A DNA stretch of 64,000 bases from Sciurus carolinensis. Taxonomy: Eukaryota > Chordata > Mammalia > Rodentia > Sciuridae. The notes under the pieces were generated by a model. That model saw nothing but the letters and a program-made list of their open reading frames with translations. It had not been told where the DNA came from and did not search any database. The stretch spans positions 167,522,098 through 167,586,097 of the forward strand of contig NC_062217.1 in NCBI RefSeq assembly GCF_902686445.1. The letters are read 5' to 3'. Below, piece after piece: positions 35,114 through 44,129 of this stretch (its first letter is position 1; each line of letters opens with the position of its first letter). A program made the translations under genes and the position numbers.

Positions 35114-35844
35114 AGGTGAGAATGGTAAAACAAGGTCATATGGGTGGCCCTATCTCATGACCTGTGCCCTTCTAAGAAGAGGAGATTAGGACACAGACAT
35201 ACAAGGAAGACACAGGAAAGAGATGCTGCCTACAAGACAGGGGGTTCTTAGAAAACTCAGCCCCCGCCCCCTGCCCGACACCTTGACCTGGGACTTCCAG
35301 CTGGGACTCGCCAGAAGGGTGAGAAAATGAATTGCCATGTAAGCCTCCCGGTCTGCAGGATTTGTTATGGTGGCCTTCGTGGAGGGACTACCACAGGGTC
35401 ACTTGCTCAGAGCCCACCCCGTGCTGGATCACAGCTCCCCACCTCACCCACACGCACATAAACCCCAGTCACTGGAGGGATTTGTGCTGACTGCAGAGCT
35501 GACCTCCAGGGTGTGCTCTCCTGAGGGCTGGGCCCTGCGGAGCCCCGCCTTCTGAGTCTGATGTCCTCGAGGCTGGCCGGTCCTCCTCCAGCAAGCCCCC
35601 GATCCTCCCCCTTCTGTTTTTCGGGGCTTTCTCTGTTTGTCCCTGTCGAAGTCTTGCCTCCTTTTCCCCAACTGGCTCACCCAAGATCTTTTACTTCATT
35701 CTCTAACCGAGAAAAAGTCTCTTGTGATGTTTAGGGGCGGAGGCAAACATTCTCCTTCCTCATCCCTCCAAACCTTAACCATACAGAAACCTCATGTTGA
35801 TCAACACAGAAGAAATGTTTCCAAACGTGTTTTCCTCTAGTGAT

Positions 35845-36280
35845 GGAATTCTTTTTCCAAACAATATCGTATGCAGAACCCCAAGATGTGAAACACGCCT
35901 TTAAAACGAAGATGAAATTTATGTGACATGAAATCGGCCATTCTAAAGTGAGGCACTCAAAGGCATTGAGTGCCCTCACAACGCTGGGCAACCGCCCTCT
36001 CCAGCTAGGTCTGGGACACTTTGAGCACCGCACAATAACATCACCTGCACAGGTACCTGTCAGGCAGTCACTCCCTCCCCTTCTGTCTCTGGATTTGCCT
36101 ATTCTGGATGTCGCATATGAATGGAATCATACGGCGGCATGTGGTTCTATGTCTGAATACTATTCCACGGTCCTCTGTGTGAAAGGAGCCCCACAAATAA
36201 TAACAGGGGAAATCCTCTGTGTGTGTTGAGTTTATCCACTCATCTGTTGAAATGTACACATCTCTGCTATTAGAACCCAC
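35845..36280 (-). mobile_element. Old L1 3' UTR fragment with a short foreign insertion
   Basis: Plus-strand blocks atggaatcatacggcggcat, gaatactattccacgg and tttatccactcatctgttga are in L1M order. Between the last two lies a segment of about 60 bp (36169-36230) that is not L1 and recurs near 36900. Confidence 0.65.
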
Positions 36281-36950
36281 AGTGGAGTACTAAGCTCCTC
36301 CCCTGCATCCAGCTTTTCCCTGGGGGAGCCTCAAACACCTCCTAGGAGCCTTTAATGAAAGGCTGATTTGTTTCCCTGGAGTGGTCCTACCCAGAGGCTG
36401 GGTAAGGGCTTCTGTAGAACTTCTCTAAATGAAAGGCTCTACCACGCCCCCTCCTTCCTGGCTACTTTCATGCAAAGGAGGGGCTGACTGGCAGTAGGTG
36501 GAGAATCCTGGGAAGCCGGAGGGACTGCGGCAGGAGGGTCTTCAGGTGGGTGCCAGGGCCCTGCCAGGTCCCGGGCGGGGGCTTTATCCGCACCCGTGGG
36601 CGGGCACACCTGCTGCTCTTTACAGCTTTGCTCTTGAAACGCCAGCCCCACCTGGGTAAGCACATTCCACACACACCACCAACAGGTGCCAGGCTGCCAC
36701 ATCCTCGCATTCCCACAGGTTGTCCTTGTCTTTGCGCGGTAGTCGCGGTGGAATTCTCCCAGGTGCACACAGGAAGCCCTGTGAGCATTCGACTCCTTCC
36801 TAGAAAGGGAGGCCAGGAGCCTTTCTGCGCCAGGACAGTCCTGGCTGTTGGGTACAGCCAATCAGATGGCAGGGGCTGCTTTGGTCAGATAAGCCTTTTC
36901 TGAAAGGAGCCCCACTGATGTAATAACAGGGAAAATCCTCTGTGTGAAAG
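36180..36950 (+). repeat. Pair of direct repeats of about 50 bp, 720 bp apart
   Basis: TGAAAGGAGCCCCAC then AATAACAGGGGAAATCCTCT occurs at 36180-36223, and TGAAAGGAGCCCCAC then AATAACAGGGAAAATCCTCT at 36901-36942. Spacer bases differ. The left copy interrupts an L1 fragment. Confidence 0.9.
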
Positions 36951-37029
36951 GCGGGGAGGGGAGGCTGGGGAGCGCAGATTCCATGTGGGCAGGCAGGCTT
37001 GTATAATCGCGGCCCAGGCCCAGGTGGGA

Positions 37030-37188
37030 AGTTCGGCTGGTTTGTGCCAGTGCAGGGTGGAGACAGGTTGTTTGCCCGGCTGGTTGAGGTGGCTCAGGGC
37101 CTCGGCCTCTGAGTGGAAAAGGAGAAGCCTGGTTGCTGGAAAGCAGACTCTCTGGAGGCAGCATTCAAATTCCAGACCGGCCCCAAAG
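37030..37188 (+). promoter_or_regulatory. TACC2: Candidate TACC2 non-coding first exon with promoter just upstream
   Basis: A GC-rich stretch (about 36540-37190) contains a CCAAT box (agccaatcag, about 36857) and a TATA-like TATAAT at 37002-37007. It is followed by a purine-rich leader ending at a strong donor AAAG|GTAAGT at 37188/37189. The next good acceptor on this strand leading into a real exon is at 39316-39317, just before the TACC2 start codon. The link to TACC2 is inference; transcript data would decide it. Confidence 0.4.
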
Positions 37189-37332
37189 GTAAGTAGAAAG
37201 CAGAGCGTTACACCCACTTCGAGAGACCCCAGCGGGGATTCCAGATGCAGCCAGGCCTTCCCTCCAGGGATCTGAAGCTTACCCTTCACAGGTGTTCACC
37301 ATTCTCTTCAGTCTGTTCAAAAACCTAGTTCA

Positions 37333-37504
37333 TAATCCCAAGGATCCGGGACTCAAAGCCAGCCTCAGCAACTTAGTTGAGGCACTAAGCAACTTAGTAA
37401 GACCTTGTCTCTAAATAAAATACAAAAGGGCTTGGGATGTGGCTCACTGGTTAAGCACCCCTGGGTTCAATCCCTGGTCCCAAAAAAGAAAAACAAAAAA
37501 AATC
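37333..37504 (+). mobile_element. 5'-truncated, internally deleted B1-dID SINE
   Basis: Only taatccca and the later B1 half (ccagcctcagcaacttagtt) remain, then a normal ID half. CCTAGTTCA flanks it at 37324-37332 and 37505-37513. Confidence 0.82.
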
Positions 37505-37718
37505 CCTAGTTCAGATACCCAGTTTTTAATAAAATTATTAAATTTATCAGGTGATTCAGTGTCAAAAATTAATCACTTCAGATTATATGAAACTGGCATT
37601 TCATACGGTTCAACTTGGTGGATGCAGAAAAGTTAATAATAGTAACACTTAACATTTTCTAGTGAAGAATCCCACCTTCCAAATAAATGGAAGAAATAAA
37701 CTGCAATGATAACTTTTA

Positions 37719-37941
37719 ATCTTTTTTTTTTTTTTTTTTTTTTGGTTTTGGGGATTGAACCCAGAGGTACTTTACCACTGAGCTACATCCGCAGTCTCTT
37801 TTATCTTTTATTTTGAGGCAGGGTCTCACTAAATTGTTTAGGACTTTGCTAAATGACTGAGGCCACCTCAAACTTATGATCCTCCTCCCTCAGCCTCCCG
37901 AGTCCATAGAATTACAGTGGCGTGTGCCACTGTGCCTGGAG
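37719..37941 (-). mobile_element. B1-dID dimeric SINE
   Basis: A T-run is followed by ggggattgaacccagaggta, gaggcagggtctcactaaat and gatcctcctccctcagcctc. Confidence 0.87.
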
Positions 37942-37993
37942 ATGAATTTTAAATAACTGAAGATTTTTTCATTCTATATGTGAGCCTGAGATT

Positions 37994-38016
37994 GTGTGTG
38001 TGTGTGTGTGTGTGTA
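37994..38016 (+). repeat. GT microsatellite
   Basis: An uninterrupted run of about eleven GT units lies 50 bp right of a B1-dID SINE. Confidence 0.95.
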
Positions 38017-38256
38017 TCCACAGCAAATGGCATGAAATTAGTAAGGAATCACTGTTTCAATTAAAGAGTTCTGGTGAGAGGATTGGGGACTGGGGTGACG
38101 TCACTTGGAATTTTCTGCTTGGGGGCATTTTACCTGGGCCTCACTTCCAATGATTGTTCAGGCCGCAGAGCCCACCTTCACTACTCCCTCAGTATTGGTT
38201 GAATAAATAAGCAAACCAATGGGTGGTTTTAAATTTTTTGAGAAATAGCACCACGA

Positions 38257-38353
38257 GGGCTGGGGAGATAGCTCAGTTGGTAGAGTGCTTGCCTTGCAAG
38301 CACAAGGCCCTGGGTTCGATCCCCAGCACCACCAAAAAAAAAAAAAAAGAGAG
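38257..38353 (+). mobile_element. Young ID SINE with perfect 16-bp duplication
   Basis: The body ctggggagatagctcagttg ... gggttcgatccccagcacca is near consensus. AGAAATAGCACCACGA is exact at 38241-38256 and 38354-38369. The A and B boxes of the pol III promoter look intact. Confidence 0.94.
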
Positions 38354-38424
38354 AGAAATAGCACCACGAAAGTCCTATTCCCGTGGGAAAAAAAATCTTG
38401 AATTACAAGGCAGGAGGCTGAGTT

Positions 38425-38530
38425 CTACTTCCAGCTCTTGTCCTCCCAAATTGGGTCTTTGGCAGGCTCCTTGCCTTCTCCAGCCTCAGTTTTCCTACAG
38501 GAAATGTCTCTGAAGGCCTCTGGTTTCTAA
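38425..38530 (+). repeat. MIR relic
   Basis: ttgggtctttggcaggctcc and ccagcctcagttttcctaca resemble the MIR core. Confidence 0.4.
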
Positions 38531-39317
38531 AGACTTCGTAAACAAGTTCCTCCACCTAAGAAAAGGGAAGGGAAGGGTTTAGTCCTGCTGGTGAGACAGG
38601 GTCTCAGGAACTCAGGAACATGACGTCAGTGTGGGAAGCACCGTCATCACCGTGATCCTTAATAAACAAACCAGGTCACTGAGTGAGCACGGTGGGATGA
38701 CTCTCGCTGTCTTGGCAATTTTCCACGATAGTTTCCCTACTACCCTCTTCCCCCAGCAAGGAAACCATTCTGCTTTCATGAAAATACGTGCAGAAGCGAA
38801 ACCGACTTGACGAAGCAAGTGTTTAGAGTAAGAGCTATGAGAACCATATGTCGGCCAGCCGTGGGCTTCTCGCCTCCTGATGTTTGACACCGGGCTCTGC
38901 TGCCACCGCGGCGACAAACCAGTCACGCCGCATTTCCAGGCTGAACACGATTGGAAACAGAAAACACAAAACGCTCGGATGAGCAACGCTTCTCCAGCTC
39001 TCTGGCCCACAGGCCCCTTTGTCACTGTTTGTGTCTGTACGTAGATGTGTACACTGGCATGAACTCAGACCCAGGAACAAACGCCTTCCAGAAGCGTCTG
39101 CCAACCCCAGGGCGGGGAATAGAAGCACCAGCCCGTATTGGGAAAGCAGTCTGGGTGGCATGTTGCAAAAGAAAACCCTTCAAAAGTAATTTTCCATGAT
39201 GTGGCTGCAGAGATAAACGTTGCACATCATCTGGCTTTTGAGTCGGGGAGAGCAGCAGGCGGAGAGGGCTTCAGAGCCCCTCCATCTGCAGCCTTGACAC
39301 CCTCTCCTTTCTTCCAG

Positions 39318-39396
39318 TTGCCCCTGACAAAATTCCGAGGGACTCTGGACTCCTTGAGTCACCATGGGAAACGAGAACAGCACCGCAGAGCACCAG
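39318..39396 (+). CDS. TACC2: TACC2 exon with start codon
   Basis: The acceptor is TTTCTTCCAG at 39308-39317, followed by 46 nt of 5' UTR, the ATG at 39364 in a good context (TCACCATGG) and 11 codons, then the donor CACCAG|GTGGGT. The encoded N-terminus MGNENST is the one known for long TACC2 isoforms. Gly2 and Ser6 fit the N-myristoylation pattern MGxxxS/T. Confidence 0.92.
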
Positions 39397-42300
39397 GTGG
39401 GTACCGGGAGGGGAAGCTCCTCCCCAGGGTCACATGGCTCTCTTAGCTGACCTTGACCACGCTCCTTCCTGCTCCCTGGCGTCTCCTCTGTGCCCAGAAA
39501 GGACCAAGCGGAGCCCCAGCTTGTGCCTAGACGCACGCGGGCACTCACCTTAGCATGGAGGCATTTCTTCTTGCATTTTCGGAATTCTCTCGTTTTTACA
39601 AGCCATGAGCATTAGTTTTACTTTACATGCTGAGCTTCTAAAATTGACGTAATGAGAATACGGCACGTTATTCCCGGACTGCCCACTCATCACCTTAACA
39701 CCAATTGAGCAGAGGAGGTTCAAATGCAACTGGTTTCTCCCAGCACTCTTCCCCTAAATAGAGCCATGGCCACTAAGAGCGACTTTGAGGTTGATCTGGG
39801 TTGAGCAGATGAAATGCAAGCTGTTGTTCTCCTGTTAGGCAAGGTCTTCGCAATTGAGGAATGGGCTTTTAACTGCCTGGTTGTGCCTAAGGCTGGGAAT
39901 AAAATGTATCCAAATTCTACCATGATCCACATTAAGTCTGAGAATATTAACAATGTCCCAGTGAGAAACGATCAGGGAGACACACTTTCCCATTTACCTC
40001 ACACATGGTGGAAATCTTGGATTCGGGGTATTGAGTTCTTTGACTGAGAAAATTGGATCTCAAAGTCAGCCTACTGCAATTTATTTTTCCCTTTGCCATT
40101 TTCTTCCCTATAATTTGCTTTTCTCAAGCAGGCAAACAGAAATGGTCAAAAGAAAAGGTGGCAAACTCCAGGGATTTTAGGGGCTGGCAAGAAATGATAG
40201 GTGTGGGTGGGTGTGAGACAATAGGGAGAGGTGGGTACTGTGGCCAACAGGCGAGTTCTTGTCCAGAGGCAGCTGCCATCATCTCCAGCTGGTGGTGGCC
40301 ATGTGGAATGTGAGCTCCGTGTTGCAGGATTTTCCTGTTTCATTAACAGAAGCCCAAAGCCCCTATTTTTCTATGAAGTCTTAATTTTTTTTTTTTTTTG
40401 TGGTGCTGGGGATTGAACCCACGGCCTTGTGTTTATGAGGCAAGCACTCTACCAACTGAGCTATATTCCCAGCTCCCCAAATTTTTTTTAAATTAATTTC
40501 TTACTTTGAGATAATGGTAGATTTACATGCAATTTAAAGAAATAATACAGGGAAATCCCTGTACTCTTTACCCAGTTTCCCTCCAGCATAACATCTTGAA
40601 AGACTGTGTAGTAACCTGACACCTCTCAATGCCCTTTGGAGCCAGACCCACTTCCTTCTTGTCCCCTGTTCCTAACCCTGGCAACCACTAATCTACTCTT
40701 GACTTCTATTATTTTGTCATTTTGATAATGTTATATAAATAGAATCATAACATGTGTGACCTTTTAGGACAGCTTTTTTTTTTTAATTCAGCATAATTCT
40801 CTTGAGATTTATCCAAGTCGTACGTATTGCTGAACAGTATTCCACTGTGTGGAAGTGCTATATAGTTCCTTGAATCTTTCACCCACTGAAGCATAACTGG
40901 ATCATTCCTCATTTGGGGCTGTTACAAATAAAGTTGTTGTTTTCATTTCTCTGAGATAAATACCCAAGAGAGCAATTGCTGGGTCATGTGATGGTTGCCT
41001 GTTTAGTTTTAAAAGAAACTGCCAGACTGTCTCCCGGTCACTATACCATTTTATATTCTCACCAGCTATTTATGAGCAGTTTCTAGTTTCCCTGCCTCCT
41101 GGCCATCATTTGGTGTTATCCCTACTTGATGCCGCTGGTCTGCTGGATGTGTTGTGTGATCTCATGGTGGTTTTAATTTGCATTTCACTAATGGATAATG
41201 ATGTTGAAAAACTTTCACATGCTTTTTTGCCAACTGTAGACATGATTTCTTTTTCCAAAGTTTCAGTTATCTGGGGTCAACTATGACCTAAACGTATTAA
41301 ATGGACAAATTCAAGAAATAATAATTTGTAAGTCTTAAACTGTATACTATTCTGAGTAGTATAATAACATCTCACACCATCTTGTGCAGGATGGGTACCA
41401 TTTGGTTCAGTGTATCCATGCTGTGTACATTACCCACCCGTTAGTCATTCAGTGGTGCTTGTATTTAAGTAACCCTTACATGACAGCCTAATGCTACATC
41501 ACAAAGCCTATGTCATTCATTTCACTTCATCTCATCATTGGGACAATTATATCACCTCACATCACAAGGAAGAGGGTGAAAAAGAGACCACAGTCACATA
41601 ACTTATTGTGTTTTGTTGTATAATTATATTTTATTATTAGTTATTGCTATTAATCTCTTAATGTGGTTAATTTATAAATTAAAATTGATCATAGGTATAT
41701 ATGTATAGGAAAAGCATAGTAAATATAGATGTCAGTATTACTGTAGTTATAGGCATTCACTGTGGTCTTGGCTTGTATCCCTGGTGGGTATATTCTTATC
41801 CACATTCTTTTTGGTTAAATATCTGTTCGTGTCGTCTGTTCATTTTCTAACTTGATTATCAGTATTATTATTGTTGTTATTTTAGTGTTGAGTTTTAAGA
41901 GTCCTTTATATAGACTAGATAGTAGTCCTTTGTCAAATTATGGTTTGAAAGTATTTGCTCTTATTCTGAAACTTATCATCCTTTTATCAGGGTCTTACAA
42001 AGCAAAAGTTTAAAATCTTGAAGTGGTACAATTTAACCGTTTTTCTTTCATGAATAGTGCTTTTGGTATCAAGTCTAAATATTCTTTGCTCAGCTTTACA
42101 TCCTGAAGATAATCTCCTTTTTCCTAAAAATCTTTGAATTTTACATTTATGTTCTAGTTCCTGATCCATTTGGAGTGAATTTTTGTGTAAGGTGCTAAAT
42201 TTAGGTTGAAGCTCATTTTCTTTTTTTCTTTAATAAATTGGGCTGGGGATGTAGCTCAGTGGTAGAGCACTTGCCTAGCATGAGGCCCTGGGTTCAATCC

Positions 42301-44098
42301 CCAGCCCCACAGAGGGAGGGACGTGACTATTTTTTTAGAGCAGTTTTAGGTTCATAACAAAATTGAGCAGAAGGTGCAGAGATTTCCCATACATGGCCTG
42401 TCCCAAACAAACTAGCCTCCCCCATTGTCAGTGTCCTCTGCCATGTGATACATTTGCTATGATTGATGAACCTACGCTGACATCCCATCACCCGGATGTT
42501 GTACCTTCCATGAATTTTGACAATTGTATGACACATATCTACCATTCTAGTATCATGCTGAGTATTTTCACTGCCCCAAGATCTCTGTGCTTTGCCCCTC
42601 CCCATCCTTCACCCCCTGGCACCTCCAGAGTTTTTCTTTTTTACCGTCTCTGTGGTTTTTGCCTTCTCCAGAATGTCGTATAATTGGAATCATGCAGCAT
42701 TTTTTAAGATGGGCTCCTTTCGTTTAGCAACATGTGTTTGGGGTCCTCTGTGTCTCACGGCTGGGTGCTGGTGTCTTCTTAGCACTGAGTAACTCTCCAT
42801 GGTCTGGGTGTGCGAGACTTTGCTTATCTACGGAAGAACATCTTGGTTGCTTCCACATTTTGAATAAAGATGCAGTAAACATCCACGTGCAAGTTTTTGT
42901 GTAGACATGTTTAAGTCCTTTGGGTAGATAGCAAGGAGTGGACTGCTGGGTCACATGGTGAGGGTGTTTACTGTTGTAAGAACCTGCCAAAGGCCCGCCT
43001 TAGTGGCTGAGCCACTTTGCATTCCCCCAACCAGAGAATGAGGGCTCTTATATGTTATGGTCCAGATCTTAAATGTCCCCCAGTGTTCATGTGTTGACAG
43101 TTAGTCCCCAAGGCAACGGGGTTCAGAGGTGGAGTCTTTGATAGGGCATTGGATCATGAGGACTCTGACCTCATGAATGGATTAATCCACTTACGGATTC
43201 GGATTTGGAGCTTAATGGTTTGGGGAAGAGGCTTTGTTATAAAAGCTCTTTCTCTCTCTCTGTCTGGCTACCATGAGGTGAGTTTTTGCTCCCCACAGTG
43301 ATGTTTTGCCTCATGACAGGCCCGAAGCAACAGAGCCAAGCAACCATGAACTGAACCCTCAGAAACCACGTTCCAAAATTAATCCTTCCTCCTTTCAAGT
43401 TCTTTTTCTCAGGTATTTTGTCACAGCAATATAAAGCTGTGACATATTTTCTGACCAACACACTATTCTTCCAAATTCTCACCAGCATTTGGTCAGTGTT
43501 CTGGATTTTGGTCATTCTCGTAGGTGTGTAGTAGTATCTCATTGTAGCTTTATTTCCCTGATGCTCGATGATGTGGAGGATCTTTTCAGGAGCAGCTTGC
43601 CCTCTTTCTCTCTCCTTTGGTGAGGGTTGTGTTAAAGTCTTTGGCCCATTTTCAATCATGTCATTGGCATTCTTATTACTGAATTTTAAGAGGTTCGTAT
43701 ATGTTAGATAGCAGCCCTTATTCAGACATGTCTTGCAAATATTTTCTCTAGTGGCCTATCTTGTTCTCTTGAGGTTGAGGGTCATTTCTTAGTGTTTGTC
43801 GTAGTTTTTGCCCATTCCTGTCTTGCCAGCACCATTTGTTGAAAAGACCATTCCTCTTCCACTGAATTACTTTTGTATCTTTGTCAAAAAATCAGTTAAA
43901 CTGCTTGGTGTCGTGGCCCCTGCCTGTAATCCCAGTGACATGGGAGACTGAGACAGGAGGATCTCAAGTTCTCATTCAACCTTAGCAACTTAGTGAGGCC
44001 CTAAGCAACTTAGTGAGACCCTGTCTCTAAATAAAAAGTAAAACGGGCTGGGGATATGGCTCAGTGGTTAAGACCCTCTGGATTCAATCTCCAGTACC

Positions 44099-44129
<31 letters not shown>

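Larger units (their letters stand above)
32160..36850. other. Intergenic sequence left of the putative TACC2 promoter
   Basis: It holds MIR relics, a deleted ID SINE and an L1 fragment. The longest frame (33020-33625, minus, 201 codons, Pro/Ala/Ser-rich) has no recognised homology and probably reflects GC content. Confidence 0.55.

Noticed and set aside
38257..38333. tRNA-Ala-like cloverleaf with apparent TGC anticodon
   Set aside because: It is the body of a young ID SINE: the acceptor stem does not pair well, it has an A-tail and a perfect 16-bp target duplication.
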